Notes: a model not told the origin generated them from the sequence alone. 64,000 nt of DNA from Sporosarcina cascadiensis (GCF_009650995.1 NZ_WHVV01000003.1:1-64000); one strand, 5' to 3'; shown: positions 7,409-15,966, counted from the stretch's first letter. Numbers and translations are program-made.

Positions 7409-7438
7409 TTGTTTGTGTATCTATACCGACTATATAAT
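7409..7438 (+). promoter_or_regulatory. Probable promoter of the sirtuin/NAD operon
   Basis: TTGTTT (7409-7414) and TATAAT (7433-7438) are 18 nt apart. They lie directly next to the GCATAC half-site of the presumed HxlR operator. The predicted transcript would have a leader of about 125 nt before the first sirtuin gene. Confidence 0.45.
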
Positions 7439-7572
7439 ATATTTAGATTCAAGTAAAGCATGTTTCAAAACATGAAAATAGTTTCCGCCTCTCAATTTTA
7501 CAATCGATATTTGTGAGGAGTAGATATCGCTTGAATATTTTCTAGATATATTGACAGGAGGAAAGGTTAAGT

Positions 7573-8439
7573 ATGTTCGATCAACTATATCAAGACCATA
7601 TAGAAACATTACTTCAGAAAATCGAAGAAGCTGAGGCGGTTGTGGTTGGTGGCGCCGCTGGAATATCTGCTGCCGCTGGATACAACTGGTATCGGAAGGA
7701 TGAAACCTTTCTGAAGCACTTTGGGAAATTTGCCGATAAGTATGGGATTGAAAGCATTTTTTACGGTTTTTATTACCGTTTTGCAACAAGAGAAGAACGT
7801 TGGGCTTATATTGCTACTCTTAACAAGTTTGTCTATGATGCCGAAGCCGGAAAGCCCTACCTTGATTTATTGCAACTGCTTCAAGATAAAAACTATTTCG
7901 TTCTGACAACAAATCAAGACACTCAGTTTTCAAAGGTTTTTCCTGAAGAGAAAGTGTCAGCGATTCAAGGGGATTGGCGTTACTATCAATGTAGCAACCG
8001 TTGCCATGATCATGTGTATTTCAATAAAAAGCAAGTTGAGGAAATGTACGCAAATATAAAGGGAACTAAAATTCCGACAGAGTTGATTCCTACTTGTCCA
8101 GAATGTGGGGAGGATATGGAACCATGGGTACGATCCCGTGTTTTTCTGGAAGGAAGACATTTCAGAAGCGAAATAATGAAATTTCAAGCATACCTTATGA
8201 AAAATAAATATAAAAAGATACTATTCCTGGAATTAGGCGTAGGAACCATGACGCCGATGTTTATTAAAGAGCCATTTTGGGAGATGACTCATTGTTTGCC
8301 GAATGCACACTATATCAGTATCAATCCTAAAGATGCGGTGGTTCCTCAAGAGATAAGCGAAAAAGGACTCGCAATTAACGAAGATATTGCCCGTGTGCTT
8401 GAAGATGCCCTAAATGAAAAGGCGAAAGTAGCTCAATGA
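7573..8439 (+). CDS. SirTM-like sirtuin, paralogue 1 (NAD-dependent)
   Basis: A 288-residue Sir2-fold protein, first gene of the operon. The Rossmann start is VVVGGAAGISAAAG (residues 23-36). TTNQDTQF gives the conserved Asn114 and Asp116, and AIQGDW puts Gln132 where classical sirtuins have the catalytic His. The zinc site is C140-x3-C144 and C175-x2-C178. A Gln in place of His is the mark of SirTM (class M) sirtuins, which are known as protein ADP-ribosyltransferases rather than deacylases. The usual SirTM partners, a macrodomain protein and a lipoyl-carrier GcvH-L, are absent here. AGGAGG lies 8 nt before the ATG. The substrate is unknown. Confidence 0.82.
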   Translation: MFDQLYQDHIETLLQKIEEAEAVVVGGAAGISAAAGYNWYRKDETFLKHFGKFADKYGIESIFYGFYYRFATREERWAYIATLNKFVYDAEAGKPYLDLLQLLQDKNYFVLTTNQDTQFSKVFPEEKVSAIQGDWRYYQCSNRCHDHVYFNKKQVEEMYANIKGTKIPTELIPTCPECGEDMEPWVRSRVFLEGRHFRSEIMKFQAYLMKNKYKKILFLELGVGTMTPMFIKEPFWEMTHCLPNAHYISINPKDAVVPQEISEKGLAINEDIARVLEDALNEKAKVAQ

Positions 8440-8476
8440 TAAGAAAGTGAAAAATACGAAGGAGGACAAATAAATT

Positions 8477-9361
8477 ATGTTAACACAACAAAATCAAGAC
8501 AACATAGTCACATTGAGACAAAAAATTCAAGAAGCTGAGGCGATTGTGGTTGGTGGAGCTGCTGGGATGTCCGAGGCAATTGGACACAGTAGTTTTTATT
8601 ATGCTGATGAAAATTTTCAGAAGCATTTCGGGAAGTTTGCAGATAAATATGGGTTTCAAAACATGTTTATGGGCTATCATTACCGTTATCCTACAAATGA
8701 AGAACGCTGGGCTTTTCTTGCGACTGAAATGAAGTTAATACATGATGCCGAAGCGGGTCGTCCCTACCTAGATTTATTGCAACTTCTTCAAGGCAAAAAT
8801 TATTTTATTGTTACAACGAATCAAGACGCACAGTTTTCTAAGACTTTCCCTGAAGAGAAAGTTTCACTACTTCAAGGAGATTTGCGTTATTTGCAATGCG
8901 GCAACCGCTGTCATGATCAAATCTATTTTAATAAAGAGCAAGTTGAGAATATGTATGCAAACATAGACGGAACCAGAATTCCCACAGAGTTAATTCCAAC
9001 ATGTCCAAAATGCGGGCAGGAAATGGAACCATGGATACGCTCTTTTGTATTTCTGGAAGGAAGCTCTTATCAAAACGAATTAAGAAAATACAATGAGTTT
9101 CTTATAAAAAACAAAGATAAAAAGATTCTCTTTCTAGAGTTAGGCGTAGGAACCATGACGCCGATGTTCATTAAAGAACCATTTTGGAATATGACTTACA
9201 GTTTTCCGGATGCCTACTACATTACAATCAATCCTAAAGATGCCCTAGTTCCTCAGGAGTTAAGTGAAAAAGGACTTGCCATTAAAGAAGATATCGCGCG
9301 TGTCTTACAAGTTGCTTTGAACGGGAAGGAAGAAGAGATGCGGATATTGGATAAGTACTGA
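8477..9361 (+). CDS. SirTM-like sirtuin, paralogue 2
   Basis: At 294 residues this is closely similar to the first paralogue throughout: AIVVGGAAGMSEAIG, TTNQDAQF (N115, D117), LLQGDL with Gln133 at the catalytic position, and zinc Cys at 141, 145 and in CPKCG. The C-terminus is slightly longer. The gene lies 37 bp after paralogue 1 with its own GGAGG site. The pair clearly arose by tandem duplication. Conserved catalytic and zinc residues suggest both are active, perhaps on different targets or as a heteromer. ADP-ribosylation activity is inferred from the family. Confidence 0.82.
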   Translation: MLTQQNQDNIVTLRQKIQEAEAIVVGGAAGMSEAIGHSSFYYADENFQKHFGKFADKYGFQNMFMGYHYRYPTNEERWAFLATEMKLIHDAEAGRPYLDLLQLLQGKNYFIVTTNQDAQFSKTFPEEKVSLLQGDLRYLQCGNRCHDQIYFNKEQVENMYANIDGTRIPTELIPTCPKCGQEMEPWIRSFVFLEGSSYQNELRKYNEFLIKNKDKKILFLELGVGTMTPMFIKEPFWNMTYSFPDAYYITINPKDALVPQELSEKGLAIKEDIARVLQVALNGKEEEMRILDKY

Positions 9362-9416
9362 GTAATCTGGCTTCGTATTATATTCAAAATTACGTGAAAA
9401 ACGGAGGGTGTATGAC

Positions 9417-10262
9417 ATGGAAAAGAAGTATCAAGAAGTTTTAAGTAAAATCAAGCAGGCTGACAGCATTTTAATCGGCGCAAGTAACGGCCTCGCTATT
9501 TCGGGCGGGATTCATATTTTTGCGGAAAATGCGGATTTTATAGAGCAATTTGGCGATTTTTGTGAAAAATATGGTTTCCGTAACATTGTCCAGGGAGCCT
9601 TTTATCCCTATCCTTCCGAGGAAGAAAAGTGGGCATTTTTCAGCCGTATGTACGCCTACTTTTTAAAAAACAAGGAAGCCAGTCCGGTTATGAAGGACCT
9701 TTATGAACTGGTGAAAGATAAAAACTATCATGTAGTCACCTCTAACACGGATTCTCATTTTACACTGGCAGGATTTCCAAATGAACGTCTTTTCGAAATA
9801 GAGGGCAATAGTCGGTATTTGCAGTGTTCTAGTGGATGCCATGATCAAATTTATCAAGGCGACGAAATATTGAGTGATATGGCTCGAAACCAAGAAGATG
9901 GAAGAGTTCCTTCACAACTTATTCCTAAATGTCCGAAATGCGGCGGTCCTATGCAAGTCCATGTCGAAGTTGATCGAAACTTTCTAAAGGGCGAAGAATG
10001 GCAAATGAGCTTTCAGGCCTATAAGGATTTTATCGAAAAAGCGCACGGAAAAAAATTAGTGCTGTTGGAATTAGGGGTAGGTGCAAGAAATCAATTGATC
10101 AAAGCACCATTTATGAATATGACTAATCAGGAAGAAAATGCTACCTATATTACGCTTAATATGGGGAGTGAGGTTTATATTCCAGAGGAGATTGCTGCTA
10201 AATCCATTGGTATAGATGGCAATATTGCGGAAGTGTTACATCAATTAGTACAGTTGAAATAG
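9417..10262 (+). CDS. SirTM-like sirtuin, divergent paralogue 3
   Basis: This 281-residue Sir2-fold protein is more diverged than its two neighbours. ILIGASNGLAISGG replaces the Gly-Ala-rich start, VTSNTDSHF keeps N110 and D112, and FEIEGNSRYLQC places Glu129 where the others have Gln and classical sirtuins His. Zinc cysteines (137, 141 and CPKCGG) are kept. The start at 9417 is preferred over a GTG at 9408 because GGAGGG is 8 nt upstream. The Glu substitution may change or abolish transfer chemistry. It could be a regulatory subunit or an NAD glycohydrolase, but that is speculation. Confidence 0.78.
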   Translation: MEKKYQEVLSKIKQADSILIGASNGLAISGGIHIFAENADFIEQFGDFCEKYGFRNIVQGAFYPYPSEEEKWAFFSRMYAYFLKNKEASPVMKDLYELVKDKNYHVVTSNTDSHFTLAGFPNERLFEIEGNSRYLQCSSGCHDQIYQGDEILSDMARNQEDGRVPSQLIPKCPKCGGPMQVHVEVDRNFLKGEEWQMSFQAYKDFIEKAHGKKLVLLELGVGARNQLIKAPFMNMTNQEENATYITLNMGSEVYIPEEIAAKSIGIDGNIAEVLHQLVQLK

Positions 10263-10277
10263 AGGAGGGAATACAAG

Positions 10278-10856
10278 GTGTTTACAACAAATATTCTGGA
10301 TAATCGAGACTACCAACCAATTAAAGAAATGTATGAACAATGGCATCAGTACATGGAGAAAAACGTGGAGTTTTGGCTGCCGGATAGCGAATGGCATACG
10401 AAAAGCCATTGTTCTCGCGTACTGTTACTGGCGCTTCTCATCGGTCATCAAAAAGGCTTAAGTGCTGAAGAGATGGATGCTCTCGGAATGGCGGCCATTT
10501 TCCATGATTCCCGTCGTTTAGATGATGGAATTGATAAGGGACACGGTGGTCGTGCCGCAGAGTATTATAAAGAATATTGCCGTGAGCACGGGCTGCCCTA
10601 TGATGAGCAAACTTATTACATGACCTATTACCATGATCAGGATGATTCACTTGGTTTATCAGAAATTGCAAAGTCATCTAGCTTAAGCGAGCGGGCCGTG
10701 CTGCTGTATCAGATTTTCAAGGATGCTGACGCGCTGGATCGATTCCGTTTAGGTCCAGATGGATTGGATGTGAAATTTCTTCGAACCAAAGAAGCACATG
10801 GCCTTGTTGATTTTGCAAAAGATCTTTTGCGGAAAAGCAATGAAACAAATTCGTGA
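10278..10856 (+). CDS. HD-domain metal-dependent phosphohydrolase
   Basis: The 192-residue protein has the HD superfamily ligands: His44 in KSHCSRV, the His76-Asp77 pair in AAIFHDSRR and a later Asp in FKDADALDRFR (149/151). HD proteins cleave phosphoesters of nucleotides or related molecules. It starts at GTG 10278 with GAGGAGGG 8-10 nt upstream, 15 bp after the third sirtuin, and is followed 25 bp later by the NAD-salvage gene. Placed there, it may act on an NAD-derived or ADP-ribose-type nucleotide, but the substrate is unknown. Confidence 0.8.
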   Translation: MFTTNILDNRDYQPIKEMYEQWHQYMEKNVEFWLPDSEWHTKSHCSRVLLLALLIGHQKGLSAEEMDALGMAAIFHDSRRLDDGIDKGHGGRAAEYYKEYCREHGLPYDEQTYYMTYYHDQDDSLGLSEIAKSSSLSERAVLLYQIFKDADALDRFRLGPDGLDVKFLRTKEAHGLVDFAKDLLRKSNETNS

Positions 10857-10884
10857 AATATACATCCGGTAGGAGGAAAGTGTG

Positions 10885-12363
10885 ATGAACAACTATATTG
10901 ATGATAGCTTCGCCTTGCACACAGACTTATATCAAATTAATATGGCAGAAGCATATTGGGAAGACAATATCCATAATAAAAAAGCTATATTTGAATTGTA
11001 TTTTCGGAAATTGCCGTTTGGAAACGGGTATGCGATTTTTGCTGGATTAGAACGAATCATCGACTATCTTCAAACGTTTTATTTTTCCGATAGCGATATA
11101 CAGTATTTAAAAGAACTTGGCTATCGAGAAGACTATACTGACTTTCTGCGGACGCTGCGTTTTACAGGATCTGTTCGTTCCATGAAAGAAGGAGAAATCG
11201 TATTTGGCAACGAACCCATTCTTCGTATTGAAGCACCGTTAGTCGAAGCACAACTTATCGAGACGGCTTTGTTAAATATTGTGAACTACCAAACACTCAT
11301 TGCTACCAAGGCTTCGCGGATCAAACAAGTTGTAGGTGACCAGCCCGTCTCGGAATTTGGTACTAGGCGTGCACATGAATTCGATGCCGCATTATGGGGG
11401 ACGAGAGCCGCATATATTGGCGGGTTCTCTAGTACAAGCAATGTTCGTGCAGGTAAACGATTTGGACTTCCTGTTTCAGGGACACATGCGCATTCTTTTG
11501 TTCAAGCATATCAAGATGAATACATTGCTTTTCATAAATATGCGAAAAGCCATAAAAATTGCGTCTTCTTAGTGGATACCTATGACACGCTAAAATCAGG
11601 TGTTCCTACGGCAATCAAAGTCGCCAAGGAACTGGGCAACACTATAAATTTTACAGGTATTCGTTTAGATAGTGGAGATTTGGCTTATCTTTCAAAAGAA
11701 GCAAGAAAGTTGTTAGATCAAGCTGGATTTGTTGACGCTAAAATTTATGCATCAAATGATCTTGATGAATATACGATTATGAGCTTACATGCACAAGGAG
11801 CGAAGATTGATGCGTGGGGGGTAGGTACGAAAGTTATAACCGCCTTCGATCAACCGGCATTAGGCGCAGTGTACAAATTGGTTTCTATTGAGGACGAGAA
11901 TGGACAGATGCGTGACACGATCAAAATTTCTTCGAGCCCTGAAAAAGTCACGACACCAGGATTAAAAAATGTATACCGTATTATCAATAATCATACGAAA
12001 AAATCAGAGGGCGATTATATCACCTTAGCGAGCGAACAACCAGATAAAGAGGCCAAACTACACATGTTTCATCCTGTTCATACGTACATTGGAAAATTTG
12101 TCACCAATTTTACAGCCCAAGACTTGCACGCAAATATTTTCGAAGAAGGCATACTTGTGTATGAACGTCCGAGGGTCCAAGAGATTCAATCCTATGCACA
12201 CCAACGGCTAGACCTTTTATGGGAAGAATACAAACGTTCTTTGAATCCTGAAGAATATCCTGTGAACGTAAGTCAAGCTTGTTGGGATAATAAAATGACT
12301 AATATTGATAAAACAAAAAATACAATCGAAAACCTGCGCTTTTATAAGAGAGAAACCATATAA
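10885..12363 (+). CDS. pncB: Nicotinate phosphoribosyltransferase
   Basis: A 492-residue enzyme that makes nicotinate mononucleotide from nicotinate and PRPP with ATP hydrolysis, the entry step of the Preiss-Handler NAD salvage route. The N-terminus LHTDLYQINMAEAYW is typical, and GTHAHSFVQAY holds the His that is phosphorylated in the family. FTGIRLDSGDLAYLS binds phosphate and ribose. AGGAGG at 10871-10876 fits the ATG at 10885; a GTG at 10882 is the other choice. Its place behind three NAD-using sirtuins suggests it recycles the nicotinamide they release, together with the nicotinamidase next door. A cell may have another pncB copy elsewhere. Confidence 0.93.
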   Translation: MNNYIDDSFALHTDLYQINMAEAYWEDNIHNKKAIFELYFRKLPFGNGYAIFAGLERIIDYLQTFYFSDSDIQYLKELGYREDYTDFLRTLRFTGSVRSMKEGEIVFGNEPILRIEAPLVEAQLIETALLNIVNYQTLIATKASRIKQVVGDQPVSEFGTRRAHEFDAALWGTRAAYIGGFSSTSNVRAGKRFGLPVSGTHAHSFVQAYQDEYIAFHKYAKSHKNCVFLVDTYDTLKSGVPTAIKVAKELGNTINFTGIRLDSGDLAYLSKEARKLLDQAGFVDAKIYASNDLDEYTIMSLHAQGAKIDAWGVGTKVITAFDQPALGAVYKLVSIEDENGQMRDTIKISSSPEKVTTPGLKNVYRIINNHTKKSEGDYITLASEQPDKEAKLHMFHPVHTYIGKFVTNFTAQDLHANIFEEGILVYERPRVQEIQSYAHQRLDLLWEEYKRSLNPEEYPVNVSQACWDNKMTNIDKTKNTIENLRFYKRETI

Positions 12364-12405
12364 AAGGAATATACTTTTTAGAAAAGCTTTGAAAGTTGGA
12401 TTAAA

Positions 12406-12943
12406 ATGACAAAAGAAGCTTTATTAATTGTTGATATGAGTAATGATTTTGTAGCTAAAAACGGACCATTAACTGTTGGTGAGCCAGCACAAAAAAATAG
12501 TGCCTTATATTAAGGATTTGGCGACCAGATTTTTGGCGGAAGGAAAGGTAGTTGTCGTTTCGATGGATGCACATCAACCTAATGATCCACACTTTGAGTT
12601 ATGGGCACCCCATAATATTGTAGGCACAGTAGGGCAACAATTATACGGAGATTTATACGATTGGTTTGAAAATGATAATGAGAATTTAATTTATTCGCCT
12701 AAAACAAACTATAATGTATTTTTTAAAACAGATTTGGCTGAAACATTTAGACGTGCAGGAGTGGAAAAGGTTCATACTGTTGGGGTAACTACAGATATTT
12801 GTGACTTTTTAGCAGTTGCAGGAGCAGACCCAGAAGGATTCAAAACGGCCATTCATAAACGAGGGGTATCAACATTTACTGATCTGGAAGAAACAATGCT
12901 AGACCATATGAAACGTTGCTTCCACACTCAAATTATTGAATAA
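12406..12943 (+). pseudogene. pncA: Nicotinamidase with a one-base frameshift
   Basis: Nicotinamidase turns nicotinamide into nicotinate, the substrate of the preceding enzyme. The reading from ATG 12406 (MTKEALLIVDMSNDFV, catalytic Asp) runs in frame to a run of seven A at 12491-12497 and then stops at once. The next frame continues without a break: DAHQPNDPHFELWAPH is the metal-binding motif and GVTTDICDF holds the nucleophilic Cys. Six A instead of seven would restore one ORF of about 178 residues. This could be a true mutation, a sequencing error in a homopolymer or slippage. Otherwise all catalytic residues are present. Confidence 0.8.
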
Positions 12944-12973
12944 ATACAAAAACAATTAGGACGGCGAAAAAAC

Positions 12974-13261
12974 ATGTTGGACTTGTTACCACGAATTAAT
13001 AAATTAGCGAAAAAGCAGCGTGAAGAAGGGTTAACAAATGCAGAAAAAGCCGAGCAGCAAGTACTTCGTGAAGATTATTTAGGTGCTATACGCGGGCAAG
13101 TTCTCCATACTTTCTCAGGAATGAAGATAGTGGATTCGCTTTTAAATGATGTAACACCTGAAAAAGTTCGTAAATTAAAAACAAAAGATTTAAAGTGTAT
13201 AGAAAAGAATGGGACATCAAGGCGTAAGACTATAGGGATTTGTGGATATTCTTCACGATGA
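12974..13261 (+). CDS. DUF896 (YnzC-like) protein with an altered C-terminus
   Basis: The first 70 or so of 95 residues match the small helical DUF896 family: LLPRINKLAKKQREEGLTNA, then LREDYLGAIRGQV and NDVTPEKVRKL. The family has no known biochemical role. In Bacillus a relative is linked to the SOS response. After the conserved end the frame runs on into sequence that is really the antisense of a decayed HxlR gene, so the last 20-25 residues look accidental. It is the last gene of the sirtuin/NAD operon, 30 bp after the nicotinamidase, with only a weak ribosome binding site. Confidence 0.65.
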   Translation: MLDLLPRINKLAKKQREEGLTNAEKAEQQVLREDYLGAIRGQVLHTFSGMKIVDSLLNDVTPEKVRKLKTKDLKCIEKNGTSRRKTIGICGYSSR

Positions 13262-13445
13262 ACTATACCCTCCGCCATCATTTCCTTTTGCGTAGAACTG
13301 ACGCTGACGCTCGTTATATCGCGTTACACCATTTATTGACAAATTATAAATAATTAGCAGCTTCCACTTGCCATTAATTCCTTCATCATACTCGCTTCTA
13401 TCTTTAAAGAGTATCGCTGCTTCTGGAAACATTTCACCTTTGTAT
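13228..13445 (-). pseudogene. Decayed second copy of the HxlR regulator
   Basis: The minus strand encodes pieces of an HxlR protein: GINGKWKLLIIYNLSINGV, RYNE and, after frame breaks, IVHREEYPQIP. The last stretch is almost identical at the DNA level to the intact HxlR gene at 7028-7363 (around 7125-7155). It overlaps the 3' end of the DUF896 reading frame. The sirtuin/NAD operon is thus bracketed by one working and one dead HxlR gene in the same orientation. Confidence 0.75.
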
Positions 13446-13494
13446 TAATGATAGCCATACCCTTCAAAAATACTAACTATCCAGAAATTAAGTG

Positions 13495-13542
13495 TTGACA
13501 GTTGCAGTGTATCCATGTTAAATTTAGTACGAATTCGAGATA
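13495..13542 (+). promoter_or_regulatory. Promoter and first MhqR-like operator of the quinone cluster
   Basis: TTGACA (13495-13500) and TTAAAT (13518-13523) are 17 nt apart, a good sigma-A promoter. Just downstream, at 13525-13542, the palindrome-like TAGTACGAATTCGAGATA has a perfect right half GAGATA and the core GAATTC. This resembles the MhqR operator of B. subtilis. A repressor there would block transcription initiation. Confidence 0.65.
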
Positions 13543-13644
13543 CTTGAATTAGAGGTAATGAGAGAAGAGTAATTCGCTTAGAAAAGATGGACTATAGATA
13601 AATTAAATTCAGCAGAGTTACGCAAAAAAAATTTTGAGTGAATT

Positions 13645-13662
13645 TACCTCGAATTCAAGATA
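13645..13662 (+). promoter_or_regulatory. Second MhqR-like operator
   Basis: TACCTCGAATTCAAGATA shares the core GAATTC and the arrangement of the site at 13525. It lies 35 bp before the dioxygenase start codon, in the leader. The two sites are 120 bp apart, which suits repression at one unit by MhqR. The family assignment comes from the neighbouring genes. Confidence 0.55.
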
Positions 13663-13696
13663 AATTTATTCAGAGTAATAATTAGGAGGAAATATA

Positions 13697-14680
13697 ATGA
13701 ACCACTTAAAAGGGATTCACCACGTAACAGCTATAACAAGTAGTGCAGAAAAGAACTACGAATTTTTCACATATGTATTAGGAATGCGTTTAGTAAAGAA
13801 AACAGTCAATCAGGATGACATACAAACCTATCACTTATTCTTTGCAGACGATAAAGGCTCTGCGGGTACTGATATGACGTTTTTCGATTTTCCCGGTATT
13901 GCAAAAGGAACACATGGAACAAACGAGATTTATAAAACTTCTTTCCGTGTGCCGACAGACATAGCACTTGATTACTGGCTGAAACGTTTTGATAAATATA
14001 AGGTGGAAAATAACGGTATTGAAGAAGTGTTTGGTAAGAAAACTATTTCATTCGTCGACTTTGATGACCAACAATATATGTTGGTTTCTGATGAATTTAA
14101 TGAGGGGATTGAATCAGGAACTCCTTGGCAAAATGGTCCCGTACCATTGGAATATGCAATTACAGGGTTAGGACCTATTCATATTCGCATCGAACACTTT
14201 GATTATTTAAAAGAGATTCTAGAAAAAGTGATGTTAATGCGTGAGATCGCACAAGAAGGTTCGCTGTATTTATTTGAAATTGGTGAAGGCGGCAATGGTG
14301 CACAAGTAATTGTTGAACACAATACGGCTTTACCAGCTGGCCGACAAGGATTCGGTACAGTGCATCATGCGGCTTTCCGCGTGGAAGATACGAAAGAATT
14401 ATATGAATGGATTGAACATATGGAAGCCGCTGGTTTCGGTACTTCCGGGTATGTGGATCGTTTCTTCTTTGAATCTTTATATGCAAGGGTTGCACCTGGC
14501 ATCCTTTTTGAATGGGCAACAGATGGTCCAGGCTTTATGGGAGATGAACCTTATGAAACAGTGGGAGAGATCTTGTCTTTACCTCCATTCCTTGAAGGGA
14601 AAAGAGAACAGATTGAGGCGTCAGTGAGACCAATCGATACAGTACGCAGTAGGCTTAATATAGAAAAAGAGAACTTATAA
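13697..14680 (+). CDS. mhqO: Ring-cleaving extradiol dioxygenase (MhqO-like)
   Basis: The 327-residue protein has two vicinal-oxygen-chelate (glyoxalase) modules. GIHHVTAIT at the start gives a metal-binding His. TVHHAAFRVED (about residues 220-230) gives the second, and PGILFEWATDGPGF gives the Glu ligand. Relatives such as MhqO/MhqA and MhqE open the ring of hydroquinones or catechols using a divalent metal. AGGAGG precedes the ATG. It is the first gene of a cluster with a reductase, esterase and MarR repressor, as in the B. subtilis mhq regulon for quinone resistance. Confidence 0.85.
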   Translation: MNHLKGIHHVTAITSSAEKNYEFFTYVLGMRLVKKTVNQDDIQTYHLFFADDKGSAGTDMTFFDFPGIAKGTHGTNEIYKTSFRVPTDIALDYWLKRFDKYKVENNGIEEVFGKKTISFVDFDDQQYMLVSDEFNEGIESGTPWQNGPVPLEYAITGLGPIHIRIEHFDYLKEILEKVMLMREIAQEGSLYLFEIGEGGNGAQVIVEHNTALPAGRQGFGTVHHAAFRVEDTKELYEWIEHMEAAGFGTSGYVDRFFFESLYARVAPGILFEWATDGPGFMGDEPYETVGEILSLPPFLEGKREQIEASVRPIDTVRSRLNIEKENL

Positions 14681-14696
14681 AAGAGGGGATACAAAA

Positions 14697-15293
14697 ATGG
14701 GGTTTTTCAATAAACTATTTGGAACAAAACTTGAGGAGGAAAATAGAATGACAAAATCAAATATAGGTATTATTTTAGGATCAACACGTGAGGGGCGCGT
14801 AAGTCCACAAGTAGGGGCGTGGGTAAAAGAATTAGCAGATAAACGTGGGGATGCGAACTACACGATTATCGATATTGCAGATTATAAATTAACACTTTTA
14901 GGTGAAGCTGACGGCGACGCATCAGGTGCAGCAGCATGGTCAGAAATTATTGCAAAACAAGATGGATTCGTATTCATCGTTCAAGAATATAATCACTCAA
15001 TCTCAGCTTCGCTAAAAAATGCGTTAGATTACTTACGTGAGGAGTGGAACAACAAAGCAGCAGGTATCGTATCATACGGTTCAGTTGGTGGAGCTCGTGC
15101 AGCAGAACATTTACGTGGTATTTTAAGTGAATTACTTATAGCACATGTCCGTGTACATCCAGCATTATCATTATTTACAGACTTTGAAAATGGTTCAGAC
15201 TTCAAACCAGCTACTGTACAAGCAGATTCAGTAAACCAAATGTTAGACCAAGTCATCCCTTGGACAACTGCATTAAATACAGTGCGTAAATAA
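14697..15293 (+). CDS. NADPH-dependent FMN reductase / quinone reductase
   Basis: A flavodoxin-fold reductase. GIILGSTREGRVSPQVG binds the FMN phosphate, and IVQEYNHSISASLKNALDYL and SYGSVGG complete the flavin site. Such enzymes reduce quinones or azo compounds by two electrons, avoiding radicals. Two starts are possible. ATG 14697 has AGAGGGG and adds a 17-residue leader MGFFNKLFGTKLEEENR; ATG 14748 has a strong GAGGAGG and fits the usual family N-terminus. The gene lies 16 bp behind the dioxygenase and probably works with it. Confidence 0.85.
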   Translation: MGFFNKLFGTKLEEENRMTKSNIGIILGSTREGRVSPQVGAWVKELADKRGDANYTIIDIADYKLTLLGEADGDASGAAAWSEIIAKQDGFVFIVQEYNHSISASLKNALDYLREEWNNKAAGIVSYGSVGGARAAEHLRGILSELLIAHVRVHPALSLFTDFENGSDFKPATVQADSVNQMLDQVIPWTTALNTVRK

Positions 15294-15435
15294 TTTTCAG
15301 CATTCTATGAGTCACAAAATGTGCCAATGCACATTTTGTGATGTTAATAAATAAATTCTGAGCAATACGTTATTAAGTGAATTGAAGGTTTTGCTCAGAA
15401 TTTATGAAGTCCATTCAAAAGAAGAGGAAATAATA

Positions 15436-15911
15436 ATGAAAAAACAAACAGCGGGTATTCACCATATTACAGCCATCGTTGGTCATCCATAGGAAATTAT
15501 TGATTTTTATGCGGGTATATTGAGTTTGCGTTTAGTTAAGCAAACCATGAACTTCGATGATCCTGGTACGTACCATCTCTATTTTGGAGATGAAGGCGGA
15601 AAGCCAGGAACAATTATTATGTTTTTCCTTTGGGCAGATGCCTATCAAGGAAAAAATGGAGATGGACAGTCGGTGTGATAACGTATGTAGTCCCAAGTGA
15701 AGTACTAAGTTTTTGTGAAAACCGACTGATAACATTTTCGATTCCATTTAAAAAAGCAGAAAGTTTTGGAGAACAAGTAGTTCAATTTGACGATCCACAT
15801 GGCTTGCACATAGAACTTGTTGCACGCGCAGAAGGTGAACAAAATAACTGGACATTTGGCGGAGTAACGCCAGAAGTCGTTATTAAGGGGTTCGGTAGTG
15901 CAACTAGTTAA
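15436..15911 (+). pseudogene. Truncated ring-cleaving dioxygenase (MhqE/MhqO-like)
   Basis: A second dioxygenase begins with KKQTAGIHHITAIVGHP but has TAG where the family has Gln (15490-15492). It continues in frame with DFYAGILSLRLVKQTMNFDD and YHLYFGDEGGKPGT. Then it shifts frame near 15675 and continues with GVITYVVPSEV to a premature end at FGSATS. The second metal-binding module is missing, so the gene is dead. Its own ribosome binding site (GAAGAGGAAA) is intact. Confidence 0.85.
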
Positions 15912-15966
15912 GTCGCTTATTCCGATTCAAGTACGTTCAATTGACTAAATAAGGGAGCTGAAGATA

